Shown here: positions 13,801 to 27,700 of the stretch, piece after piece
Numbering within the stretch: the stretch's first letter is position 1
How the letters are laid out: every line of letters begins with the position of its first letter
NCBI GenBank assembly: GCA_003640385.1
Contig: RCAB01000181.1
Coordinates: 1-64,000, forward strand
Length of the DNA stretch: 64,000 nucleotides
DNA from: Setaria digitata
Lineage: Eukaryota; Nematoda; Chromadorea; Rhabditida; Setariidae
Reading direction: 5' to 3'
Notes under the pieces: generated by a model
Databases searched by the model: none
What the model was told of the DNA's origin: nothing
The model's input: only the letters and a program-made list of their open reading frames with translations
Position numbers and translations under genes: made by a program

Positions 13801-16800
13801 GTGTACATTCGCATCAACAGCGAAACAGTTTATTCAGCAACACTGGTATAATTGCTATACCTGTGGCATGGTTGAGGGAGAAGGCGTTTGTTCGGTTTGT
13901 GCCGTTAACTGTCATCGAGGACATGATCTGTCCTATAGGTACACTTTTCAGCCTTAAATCTAGAACTTTTAAATTAATTTTCGGAACTAGATATATGTAT
14001 GATTACCTGTCACTTTCCATTCTATTTTACTGTTAATTTTCATTTCATTAGGGCTGGAAATTCTTTCCGTAATTTATAAATATATATGGTATCAGACGAG
14101 AACTCTAGTTACGAGTAAAGTCTAACATAAAGATTTTAATTATGAGTTGCAGTTTAGGAAGTCGGTTATAATTGGTTTGTAAAGAGTGGTTATCTATTTT
14201 CTTTATGATAATATCTGAGAATTTTGGAATCGAAAGTTTAGCTGAGAGATCTGCTTAATTCTTCAAATCTTCAGTAAATTCGGATCATTTTTTTGCGACT
14301 GCGGAGCGAAAGGTTGTGTGGCGTTGAAATCCGTTTCATATCCGCAACCACAACGCACCGGGAATCAAAAATATACGACGTTATCCAACAGTCGATCGAA
14401 ATCATCGAAACGTAGATTGGGAGTGTTCAGCCATCTTTCAGTTGGTGATGAAGACAAAGCGGAAATAGAAAATCATCTGGTAAAGTATATTTTTAAAAAG
14501 TATTGTGTAGTTTAGTAAAATATTTCTGAGTCTTAGTGGCACTAATTGTATGTAAAAAAAAAAAAAACAGAGAGGAAAAACATTGTCTCTAAAAGAGCAG
14601 TTGTTGGCTTGAATTCTTTAAAATCCAGTGAGTTTATCGACTGGTACCATACATAGTAGAATATTTCTTTTATTTTTGCACTGTTTCCTACCATAACTAT
14701 AAATTCTTTCAAAGTGTCGTTCTTGCAAAATACTAACTATTTTCGGTTATAGTGTCAGTTTATGGAGACACTGACAGCTAATCGAGAGAGTCTTATGTTA
14801 TTGATAATTGCAATCAAGGATGGAATGTATTTGCGATCAGCCAAAGCTCGTGAAGTACGGCTAAAAGAGAGTAATGAAAAGCTGCTTCAAGGATTAATTG
14901 TCTCAACAGATCGTGTTATTATGGCATGTGTTTATTTGTTGTGTTTATGTATTATAATATAAAATATGGCTACCTTAGGGAAGGGATGGTGAGTAAGATG
15001 ATTTTAAAAAAGCCTTACTGAAGTTTTGGAGGGTGATTTATTCCTGATAAAGCATTTACCGCTACTTTATGGTGGTAGTAAATGTTTTGTTAGGAAATGT
15101 TTTTTCATCTTTTAATTTACGAAGTTATAAAATATTACCAGCCCTGTTCGATTTGTTGAGTCATTAATAATTGATTTAAAACTGTTGTGTTTATTATTTT
15201 ACCTTCATCTGATTAGTTTCAGGAACCATTAATTTCATACTGTAAAGCGCTTTTCGATAAAAGGATTGAAATAGGAAAAAACGTAGAAAATATGATATTG
15301 CCTATTGAAAGTGGTGGTACAGTTCTTCTAGTTGCAGTACAAGAAAGCTCAAAGATTACCTTACTTGGCATCCGATCTTTGCTAAGTTCATCTGCGAAGG
15401 ATTATGATATACCTGTCAGTCCCACATGTAACTGAATAAGATTTTAAATCTCAAAATATTTTTTCCCTTTCGTCTACATAGGAAGGACTTAGGAGTTTAT
15501 TGCGCATTCTTATAATCCATAGTAAATTAGCGTTGGCGACTGCTGCTGCTACGCTTCTTTTTAACAAATAGAGCATCTTTCTGTTTTATATTTAATGAAA
15601 TCATTAGTGTGATGCTTAGATAATAACAAAGCAAAATGAGTAAAGGCTATTACTTTACAGTGCACACGTGCAATTATTTCTAATATGCAACCCTATGCTT
15701 TTTTTTTCTGGGTTCTTACTGTTTTCTACTTGTAGCGAATCGAGTTGGATTCAGTTGGATTCAAAATAGTTGCTCTTGCTAGTACTAAAGATTTATTAGC
15801 GGTTTGCGGCTTAAATCAGTGTCTTATTCTACGGATTAATAAAGATGGTGATGTATCTGAAAAACAAAATGTTGCGTTTGTTAACTCATACCCATCTTAC
15901 GCAGTTCCGAAGGTAAATGTTGTTGGCAAATATTTTCTTTAGGTTATACTGCAAATGAATGATGATACTGTCAACTTAGCACAATATGTCAAAATTCTTA
16001 ATTTGTGGTTTTATTGTAGTTGAAAAGCTAGTTCACTATTACTGTTATTGGTCTACTAACTCGAATAATTTTCAAGAATAAGAAAAATAAATCTCAATTT
16101 TTGTAAATTTGAGTTGCTTTCTTGCGTATTAATGCGTTAGTTTTATACTACAGTGACTTATTTTAAGGTGCGGTGGGTGCAATATGGTAGTGGCAATATG
16201 ATAGCGGTTGCGGCACTACAGTTTATTCGAATTTACGACTTAAATTCGGCGAATGCCCCTTCAACCTTCGAATTTGTTCTTCCAGTGGGCGATGTTACAG
16301 AGTTAGCATTTGGTATGTGAGCGTCCTGCAGTCCGATTTTCTTAGTAGTATTCACCTCAGTGCCTATTAAATCAACGTCATGGATTTATTATTACTAGAA
16401 GTTGAGCAAAGCTTACGTTATTCTAAGATTCGATTAAGCATATTTTTTACCATCTTTTTTCCCAATTACTTTTTTTCGATATTTCAAAACAGAATAAACT
16501 GCTCTAATCTTTAACAGATAAGCGGAGTGATGGCCTAATCTTTATCATTGTCCTATCGTCCGCAGGACACCTTTACATGGAGGAGTTGGAAAAAGCTCGG
16601 CGTGCGGATGGAGCCTCTTATTTCATGACAACGATACTCCAGTTACCCGCAACATCGAGCGCCATTTCCATGCATTATTCCGCAGAAACTCGATTTTTAT
16701 TTGTTTCTATGGAAAGTGAGTTCTGTCTTAATCTGAATACGGAATTTCCAAAAAAATTTAATCATTTGGATATGCTTTTTAATTTATCTTCTCTTTTTGT

Positions 16801-19800
16801 CATTTTGGTTATGCTGAAATTTTTTCTCGAAATAAACTTTCAGATAATACATATGCATTGCATTTCAATGGTACGGAATTTGAAGAAGCCAAAAGTCTTC
16901 CCATCGATTTCCCATTAACCAGCTGGTGTGAATGCGCAGGTGTCTTTGCAGCTCTGTCGCATCCGTCATGCTCTACTGTTGTTTTTCTTTATCCATATGG
17001 CAATACTTTATACATGCAGATAAAGACCCTAACCGATCCTGTAACAACTCAGTGCATGCTGCTTGGATCAGATTGCGTTTCTCAGCTGCTTATACAAGTT
17101 CTATCAAATCAAAGCCTGCAGCTATTCCGGAGGTTGTCGTTACTTCTGTCATACATTAGTTGATACATGAAGTGCAATGTTATTGATGTTGGAATTCTGA
17201 GTAATATGCAGATTTTCATTTTCCCAAAAAGCATTTCAAAACTTCCATCAAAGCAGTAATAATTGTATGAGTTAAATTGAACATTACTCTCACTTCCACT
17301 CAAACATTAAAAGGTCGAAGGTGACCTTTCGGTTGTGAAATTATTACAGAAAGTTGCAGGTTACACAGCAGCAATCCCTCACAGTGCTTAAAATCATAGT
17401 ACTGACTTTTCACTTCTTCCTTCATCTGGAGAAGTTGAATGAAATAAGAATTTCAGTTGTTGGCTAATGGAGCCCGATTTTTGGGTGAAAGATGTAGAAC
17501 GCTCAATGCTAGAAACAGAATTGAGGCCTTGCACTATCGTGGAGGACGAAGTTGCAGATCCAGATTTGGTCACAGTATTTGAACAGTGCCGTCCAGTCCT
17601 GAAAGTGGAATTTCAGAGTAAAGCACTTGAGCTTATTTATGACACTGCTGAACTAACAAAAAGGATTACTTCTTCGGGAATGAGTGTTGTCAATCTTAAG
17701 GTACCTCCTCTTCTTCCTCCAGAGATAATCTGTACAACTGTTTAAGGCAAACTAATTTTTTAATGGTTCTGAGACTTACTTGCTGAAGCACGAGGACTTA
17801 GAATTAAGAACAGTAAATCATAGATATTTTTTGAGGATTGACTATATTCGTTTTTTTTTTTTTGCGTTGTTGGAGCACTTGTATTCTATTTCTACAGAGA
17901 TCAGACACCTAGGTAACTGCACATTTGTTTAATGGAAAGCATATTTAGTTTTTTGTTTTCGAAATTTTAGCAGCGAGAGTTTGATGTCGTGGTAAAGAAC
18001 TTAGATTGGAACTGTATTATCTGCGCGTTACGCATCGAAGTCACACCGGAGAAGTGCCCAACTAGCGTCACTGTATTTGGCAAGAAAATCAATTTACAAA
18101 CGAAATTTTCTCGAATGTTTGATGTACGGTTAACAAGAAAGCAGTCTATTAGTTGGTAATTTTTTTTTGTGCTGTTATATTTGTTATTGTCTCCCAACTC
18201 CTAACTGTTTTGTTTCCTATATGGCAGTTTTTGACATCAAATATTTCAAACATACTCTTCATTTATAGTCTGTGTACCTTATTCTAGTTTAAAAGGGATG
18301 AGTAATGTGCAAGAAGAGTGAGGAGAACGAGGAATTTTTCTTTTTTTTTTAGGTTCAGAAAACAGAAAACATTGCTTACTTACTTTCCCAAGATTGGCTT
18401 ATAAAAAACAAGTCGTTTTTTTTTTTTAGTTCAATGCGGTATCATGAGGTTTATATTGCAACCATTTACTCTCGGGGGTAGTTGTATTAACTCAATAAGC
18501 ATGGGATTTAAGGCCACCAAGCGCCATATTTTCTTCCTTGATGCAGTTTACAAATTCTATATATATATACTGTTGCTAAAAATGTGTTGTATATAACAAT
18601 GTGTTATAATATATATATATATATATTATAACATTGTTTATTATATATATATATATATAACACATTGTTAGCAACAGTAAAATAAAGTAGTACTGAATTT
18701 TTTCTCTATTTCTTTATTACTTATGTGCGATTTGCAGCAATAATGAAATAACGCTGAATTTCACGTGTAACAGTACACCTGTACAAATCTGGTCAATTAA
18801 GGTAAAGTAGTATTTTTCATTTGTTTCAACTAACTTTTTTTTTTTGATTTATGCAATATTTGAATATTCATATTCAGTGCTCATATTCTTTTTTCCTCAT
18901 TTGGTATTTATTGCCAGTTTTTCAGGTTTTCGGGAAAACAAAAAAAGACTTTGGTTTCCCTACAGCATCCTATCGCTTTGATCAAATCATCACCATTCCC
19001 GAACAGCTGGTTGCCTCTTTTATTTCAACGTGCTGCAAGTTACATTCTTGTATCAAGCAAAAGGTATCATTCCAGTTCCTCTTTTTATATTGAGCTCCGG
19101 ATTTGCATGATATGAAGAGCATTTTTCACGAATCTGAGAACTGTCTTAGTTTGCTTGATTTTGAAGTTGCAGTTATGGATTTCCTTTATTAAACATTTCC
19201 TGCTTTGAGTAATGTATTAGTGCATTATATAATTTATTACTTGTTTTTTAGAAAATGGATTGGCTTTTACCAGTTGCACTAAAATTTACAGCTCCAGACT
19301 TTGAACATGTCACTGTAAGTCATCGAGCTTTGATCTTGTTGAGGCAGTTATCACCCACAACTACATCATTTCTCGAGCAAAAGGTTAATGAAAAATTTTT
19401 TAGATATTTTTAAATTCCTTTTTTTTTTTCGGAATTTTGAGCCTAAAATCGCTTATTAATTTGTAGTGATTTTCAGTTGCCACGGTTTATTTACAGTGGT
19501 ACATAAAACAGTGAAGCTGTTGAGCACTGCAACATGATTTTTATCCTTGATTAAGAAAAGGTGAGAAATTGGGAACTTTTTATTGGTTTCTGGATTTCAG
19601 GACGCAGCCTTATTTGCGTCATTAATAAATCATCGAAACAATGGAACCTTACAACTATCGCTTTTCAACGAATTTGCAGCTCAGTTGAAAGTGATGACTT
19701 TACATCGTGTGACATCTTTTCACCGGCTGATCCAAAAGTGTTAGCATAGTTTCCTAAATTTTTTACTAAGAAACCTTGGCTTCAAATTCCGATCAAGCTG

Positions 19801-21684
19801 TGGAAAGCATAAATTTTTTTTCAGTTCTTTTTTAATCAAGTCAAGTCCTCTATAATCAGGTTCTCTTATTTTGGGACCTGGCAGAAAGTTATCAGAGGTA
19901 ACAACCAGTGAAACAGGACAGACCAAAAGATTTTTTTTTAGTGTGGTGAATTTATAGTTTTTTGTCTTTTTCTATTACTAGGAGCAATAAAGACAAAATT
20001 TTTTGCAACATTAGTAAGATGTATCGCGGGGGAATACTCTCATTTGTTTTTTAAATACATAAGAAATTTATAAATAGTAGATATAAAATTGTGTTTATAA
20101 ATATGTAATATTATTTATAAACATCAGTTGACTGAAATGTCAATGTAATTAAGAGTACTGTTATTAATTAATGTCAGCTTCATGCGTTACTGCAGGATTT
20201 TGGTTATTGGATAAAACAAAAAAGAAAAGATATGTAATTTTATAACCAAATATGAAGCTGACGGTTTTCAAAAAAAAGGAATAAACGATATCATTAAAAT
20301 TTGTGGTAGAATGTTTGCGTCATTTTTCTAAGCATATATTTATGTGCTTTGGAAAAAAAGAATAACCATGATGGGATAAGTGGAATAATTGCGATTTTTG
20401 CAACATTTATTAAACATTTAGTAGACTGGTTAATGATTATATAATAAAATTGATATATCGATCGGATGAAAAACAGTGATAGTTGTATTTTAGAAGGTTA
20501 AGCGTGAATAAAAGATGCCAGTACAACAAAGGAAAAGGAATTCAATTCAAAGTCCAGAAATTAATTTGACTAAAAGCAGAAAGCAGAAAATGATTTTGTA
20601 GATTTCGGGGACGTACTTCCTTTTCTGAAAATGTGTGTCGATTTCGTTTTTTCAAACAGTTTTGCCGCGGATGCAGTACTAGAACAACTCTTAATCGCCG
20701 CTTTTGCATATCTCGCTGTTGGTGCGGAAAATTTGACAGAAATAACACAGCTTATCTCGGAAATATTGTTCTCTGATGTTGGTTTCAACATTTTGCAATA
20801 TTTTATTTTACTCATTCAAGTAGCACATATAGTAAAAATAGTCGTTAGTATCCAAGCTTTTGTTATGATGCCAATTTGAGTGTAACAAACGAAATTCTTT
20901 TATTTTATAGTGTAACAAGCGAAATTCTTTTATGCTAATTTTAAGTGTTCATTTGTGGCTCCTGGTTACTTATATTGATTTAAAAAATTTTTTGATATTT
21001 CAAAGAATTCATCTAATTCCAGAACATAGTCATTGCTCATCGCTGTAAATGTTTGATGTCAGCAGTAATTTCAAGTTATTGTATTGCAAACGTGCAGAAT
21101 CATAGCAATTTGTTTTCGTTCATTGGTGCTCTCGCGCCTGCGACCTTGACGGATAAACATGCAACTCGTGCAGAAGGACTGTATATGGGTGTAATAGGTC
21201 AAGGTGCCTTTGGAGGATTCAAGCCGGCAATTATTCGTGAATTGGAAAACCAAATAAACAGGGACAAAGGCATCCCTGTCCAGCTGAAGCCTTCATCAGA
21301 TTTACAGGATTTCAGTAGAAGTAAATTTCATTCTATCTTCTTTCTAATTTAGTCTGGAATGTTTGGAAAGTTTCCAGACTAAATTAAGTTGCAAAATTCA
21401 ATTGAGCTAAAAATCTTCGAGCTTTACAACATCCTACGATACTTAGTAGGTAACTATTTGCATTGTTAAAACACGCTGGATCATTAACTGGATATCTTGG
21501 GTTAACTATTAATTCGTCTCGTACAATCAACCTAGTGAACATGCATGTAGCGGTTTTTTGTTTAAGAGATGTAACACTAATAGAATTCTAATAGTCCATC
21601 TGGATTCATCTCGTTAGCTGTTTCATATAGTATCCTCTTATTTGTGACTTTGTTTAGTGCAATTTTCTTTTTTTTAAATTTCAT

Positions 21685-21729
<45 letters not shown>

Positions 21730-24700
21730 CAATAACGCTAATTGTTATCATTTTATAGAAGTACACCATGTCTTGACCGCGTTTATAGTTATCTATTTCA
21801 CTTAATCTGAATTTTGTCAGAAAATGTTTTTTTGTGAGGTTTTAAAAAAAATTGAATGTTCTCATTTCCACAGAGATGGCTTGGGTCGGTCAGTTATTGA
21901 TAGCTTTGGTTCTGCGACTTGATCTTTGCAATTGTGATGGCGTTCGTTGTTTAGCTCCAGCGCAGACTATACTCTTTTTGATGGGTCAGCACGCTCCAGA
22001 TCAGCTCACTGACCTTGTAAGTATATTTATAAGATTTGAAGCTTTAGACATTAAAGTTTCACAGTATCTTAATGTCCCAATTTTATAGCGATAGTTTTAG
22101 ATTGATTACTTGATAACTGCACTGGATTTTAACAAAGTAAGCACAGAAAGAACTATGAAAGCAGAACGTGATCAGGTCATCCTACGTCTCATTTATGTTA
22201 TTCTTGTTCAATGTACATCTCATAACTGGCCATTGAAGAATAGCAAAAAGCCAATCGGTGAAGCTGGTGATGTACTTCATCATAATGTGATGCCAAAAAG
22301 TGAAGTTAGTTTTCTTTTTTGTAAAAGGCTTTTGTTATTTTGGGAATGCGCTACTTTTGATTCAAGGCTATAAAATAAACGATGGCGTGACAGAAATGCC
22401 TTCATGTGTTAATAGTAGTATGAAATGTTTTTTGGAAATCATAAATTTCCATCCTTCAAAATCTAGGAGACAATTTAAAACTTATTTCCATTTGTCTTGT
22501 ACATCTTCGTTTGCCTTTACGTCTGTTTGTAATTTCAAAAACTTACTGACTTGAAGCTTGCTCCAATACTGAGTGGCGATGACACGGCAACAGTTGTACC
22601 GGACAGTAGTATTGATGATGGAGATGATGCAGAAGCTGGTGGGGAATCTGATCTGGAACAAATGGAAGGTACGGAATTAGCAGGCGATATTTCATCATCC
22701 AGCCGTGATGCAACACCACAGCAAGACGATACTGACCCTTCGGTAATAAATGTTATCCCCGAAGCGGAGACTGCAGAACAGGAAGATATGCCTGCAACAC
22801 CTGAGCCGCAGGTTACCCTGGCGCTGAAAATTGCACATAATTTAGTAAGTTGATTAAATTGTAGCGAATAACTTACAGGAAAACTATTGCTGGTTTGATT
22901 TGCTCATCACTTATTTATGACCTCATTAATGAAGTCGACTGCTTCGAAATGATGAGCTAAGATATGGCTTATATCAGTTTACAAATTGGTATGAGATAGG
23001 CAACTAAAATGAGTAAATGTGGAGTCGTTTTTCTTTTTTGTCAGCAAATTCGGTAGCCCCAGACATGAGTACAATGGCATTAAAGATTTGTTTGTACAAA
23101 ATGATGCTTTTCTATTCGTAAATTTAAGTTGGAACGATTCAGGTGACTGTCGGAGCGGTGAACTATTGCTGCGTCCTTTTACAAGCCTTGAAAACCGAAT
23201 GGTTGAAACAGTTACAATCACGCGAGCAAAGTATCCAGAAAATTTCTTCTGTACCACCAGAATTGCAGCCTGACCTTGCTCCATTATTTAACTCTCGTGT
23301 GTTGAATATTAATCCAGAAAATATCTTCTCAATACATACAACGTTGCTTATCGAAGTGGCACTTCGACTACCATACCAGGTAAATTTCTGTTTTATGATT
23401 CTATTAGTATATTCGGGATCCAAATTGGTAGGAGTGCAGAATTCTTTGAAGGTAGCAAAGATGTTACAATGTGATGATTCTTCTTAAACATTTCTAAATA
23501 TGGCTGTTTTAATAAATGGTAATTCGGTTATATCAATTAAAGAACTGAAAGTTATGGATCTTAAAGATAGTAAATAAAAGGGAGCTATTTTTTCTGTCTC
23601 TCTCACTCTCTGTCTCTCGCTCTTAGAGCTTACATAGACAACATGAAATTCTTCCAGCTTCGAGAAATATATGACAGAAATTAGCTTTGTTCAAAGATTT
23701 CGTCTTTTTTACAGATTTCGTCCTCTTCATCTTAGTAATGAATGTAAATTTTATATGAAAACTTCTGAAATATTTTCTTCATCTTTTTGGCAAGTGAAGC
23801 ATATGTTAATTCGTTACCTGACAGAAAACTAGTTTTTAAAAGCACTTATCTTCATGCTTTTTTAAAACCATTCACTCAGTTCTATTAAATAACAAACATA
23901 TAACTCGTTTTCAGCTCAAAAAAATTTTGGGTGACGAGCTACAGTTGAGTAATAAATGGGAAAATCTTCTGTGTGATTATATTACCCAGGAACCATCAAC
24001 AATGCGACGACTTTCTCGAAAATTGCTTTTGCTGATATGTGGTTCGGATACGGTGAGTTGTACAATATGTATTTTTATACTAATTGGTTTCTCCTTCTTT
24101 TTGTTTGTTCATTTTTCTTTTTTTGTTTGACCAATTTTTTTGAATTTGTGGACTCTCTTTGGAATTGTGTCAGCCTTCACGAAATCATAGCCAGCTTGAC
24201 TGATGGCTCGATTATTCAGAAATCTTGTTTGGCCTGTGTATCACTTCTCTTTGGCATGAACTTATTTTAAAAATTTTGAGGTCAAATACCGACAAGTTCG
24301 GGATGAGCACATCATTCGTGATTTATTGGCTAACTTGAAAAAACGCCTGAAGGGTCGTTCAAGTTTGGAATATTTTGAATTGAGCGACATTGTTGGTCGC
24401 ATCAACGGAATCGCTGTTATTTCTGAGAGACGTTGTGTCGTTTGGCAGAGAATATGCCTAAGCGAGGTAAGTTTGTCTATTGCTTGCTTACTGTTGAATT
24501 GGTTTTTGAAACAAAAAGTGAGAAATTTGAAATCTCAGCTTTCAGTTGCCGTGGCTATTAGAGTTGGCTTGTATGATGCCTGATGTTGCAAGTGATTCCG
24601 TTTTAAATCTCATTTTGTTGGCAATCCGAACATCTGAAGATTCGGATGATGAACTGCTATGTTGTTCACTGGTTAATATACTTCTAGGCAAACAAAAGCC

Positions 24701-27700
24701 ATTTACACTGTTTAGAAGACTGATTACGAGGTATTTTCTTTATTTTAACTCTCATATGGGATAGCGTTTTGAAGATGTTGTCCGTTTATAAAAGATAATG
24801 TTACGTGTCTGTTCAAATTTAATGTTTAAGTGATTTAGGTACTGGAATCTTGTGTTTTCCAAAACATTCAATGCATTAAACGAAATAGCCTGTCTAAAAA
24901 ATTGTTGTTCTAACAGGAGACGCATTCTCCTTACTACCAAAATTCTGATTATTCTATTTCGAGAAAAGAATGATTTAAAATTTGCTTTTAAAAACTTTAC
25001 TCGCAATCTCCAGGTTTCTGTTGGGTGAAAATGAAGAAAGACGATGGACACTCCATGCAATTTTACGTGCTACCCTACAGCTTGGATCACGGCCGAATCA
25101 ACTACGGCTGATTAACCATCTCTACAGACACACTTGGCCTTTTGCACAGGAAATGGGTGGTAGGGCTGCACAGTTAGTTGATCTTCTGTCCTGTTATCTA
25201 CCTCGATTCCTATCGAAGTAAGTTGATTTGCAAATTTTTAGTTTCGATATAGATCTTTGTAAAAGAGCTTGGCTGAAATTTTTGGTAGCAGAAGCCTGGA
25301 AACATCAGTTTAAAGTGAAGACTTTAATGTTTTTGGACTACGTTTGGAAATGTAATTTTTCTTAGTGAGAACACTTTTACATCTGTTCATAGTTTCTAAT
25401 ATCTGCAGTTCATATTTCAGAGATGAATTGATGACGGTTTATAAGGAAGCCGTAGCAACGATCGATAGTGCACTGTATGCCTTAGAAACAAGCCGTAGTT
25501 CGGTTCTTTTCGAAAAATTATGCGGCTTTATGGGTCTCTTTCCAAGCAGCTTCTATTTTTATTTTTGATTTTTTCCGTGTCGATTGAACTATTCACATGC
25601 TTCGTTATCTTATTAAGAATTCTGCTCAGTGTTGGTACGATGAGGAAGGTTTTCCGAGATTCTGAAAAACATTGTGTGATGTTTATAGGAACGTGGGATT
25701 TGCATTATTTTTGTCTAATTGAAATTGCTACTGAAAATTTTAGAAATGACGAAATAAAAGCTGAGAGCTATAATTTTAAGGCTCAATATATTGGACCTTA
25801 AATAAATTTAGTTGTCTTTCAAGATGTAGATAATTAGAAACATTTCAGGATCTCCAGATATTTCTATACTGAATAAATCTCCATGCCTATCATGTTCGGA
25901 TTCGGATCATCCAATGGAGCAGTTGAAGTTATCAGCTATTAAGCTAGATTCACGTTTCACTACATCAGCACAGATGATCAAATTGATGGGTCATTTTGAG
26001 GTATGTATTTATGTCCTATAACGGGCTCAATGATATAAGAACTAAAAATATACTGCCTCATCAGTTACGGTTTTATGAGGGCCTATTGGGTTTGCGAGAT
26101 AATAATGAAGAAAAAATACTATAACTAATTACGGAAATAATTCTTAGGTATCACGAATTATCATACGTTTGAGCGAGATCAAACGATCAAAAATGATTAA
26201 ACGCTTCAAGTTTTACTACTGCAATAAAGTGTTGGAATCAGCAGTTGATCTCAAAAATCGACCTGAACTTTGGGAAAAAGCAGCTGATGTTAAGGTTGTA
26301 TTTATCCCTTGTATATAGTTTTAATTAAAAACTTAATAGAAATACGATATTGTTCGGAAAAATATCGTAACCATAAGGAATCTAAAATGTGACTAGCTTT
26401 TAACTTTTAACTTACCGAAGTGCCACAGCTTATCATCTCAACCCGTAGAGATCGTGGTAAGGTTCGATGAATACGCTACATTAGACTTCTATCAAAATAG
26501 CTTGCAGGTCAGTCAAGGAGATGCTGAGATTGATGTACAACTGCCAATCCCAATTGTTACTTGTAATGTTATCCTGGAAATGGCTGAATTTTATGATACA
26601 ACCACAATTGGAGCTGCAGACGCTCCGGAATTCGTGCACTGTCCACGATGTTCGACATCAGTAGCACCAAATCCCGGGATATGCTCAAACTGTGGAGAAA
26701 ATGTTTTTCAGTGCGTGAAGTGTCGAGCAATCAACTACGATGAGAAGGTTTCTGTTCTTCATATGTCAGTTTTCCCTAAATTTCTAATGGATAGTGCATA
26801 CCAGTGTATTAAGGAAGAATAATTTTTTTTCTAATTCGAATGCCTCCTTCAAGTGACGTTATTTTATTCAGGAACCATTTTTGTGTAACTCTTGTGGATT
26901 CTGCAAATATGCTCGCTTGGAAGCAGTACTTGTTGGTCGTTCGTTGCCATCAGTGCAAGCAATCGAGGACGACAACGATAGGAAGACGGTAAGGTTATTC
27001 TGAGCGAGGCACTTTAGTTTTCTAGACGAATACACTTATGCTTTTCTTCTCAATCATTTATTTATTATTCTATCACCCCTTCCCTTTCATTTTGATGTTT
27101 TAACATTTGGTTCGATCAAAGGCCCAATCATTCTCAGTTTCAAGCTTCAAGTATTGATATTTTGGGGGACAATAGCATGAATACGAAGGGAAATCTGTTT
27201 CAGACTTATGCCCATATGGAAACTCTTTTGAATGATATCGAATCAACACGTTGTCATATTGGAATCGTTGGTGCTCTTCTAGAGAAATGCTCGTGGGATT
27301 CAGAACCTGCTATTCGGCCAAATATGATTCTGAAACACATGTCTTTGCAGTCATTTACACATTTCGTATCAAGTTTGAATCTGAAAGAGGTGTGACTGAT
27401 TGGTTTGTTAAACATGATTTTCTTCCCCAAACTTTTAATGTGAGATGTAGCTTCTTTGTTTCGTATAATTTAGCAAGCAGATATTTTAAATATTTTCAGT
27501 ACAATTTTTTCTAGGATTGTGCACTTACGACATTATACCGTAGTGCAGAGAAACTTCACAATAAACTATGTGAGCAAACTCGTCAGTTATCAGCATTTCG
27601 AGCAGAAATTCTTCGTTACGATATTGAAAACGGCGATGAAACACTGCTGGAGAAACCAGTCGAGAGTATTTTTCATTCTAATTCGTAAGTTTTTCTATGA

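Noticed and set aside
20542..20815. Minus-strand open frames opposite a UBR4 exon
   Set aside because: The plus strand reads smoothly as [13 protein letters not shown] and [14 protein letters not shown] after an acceptor, in order with the neighbouring UBR4 exons; the minus frames are shadows.
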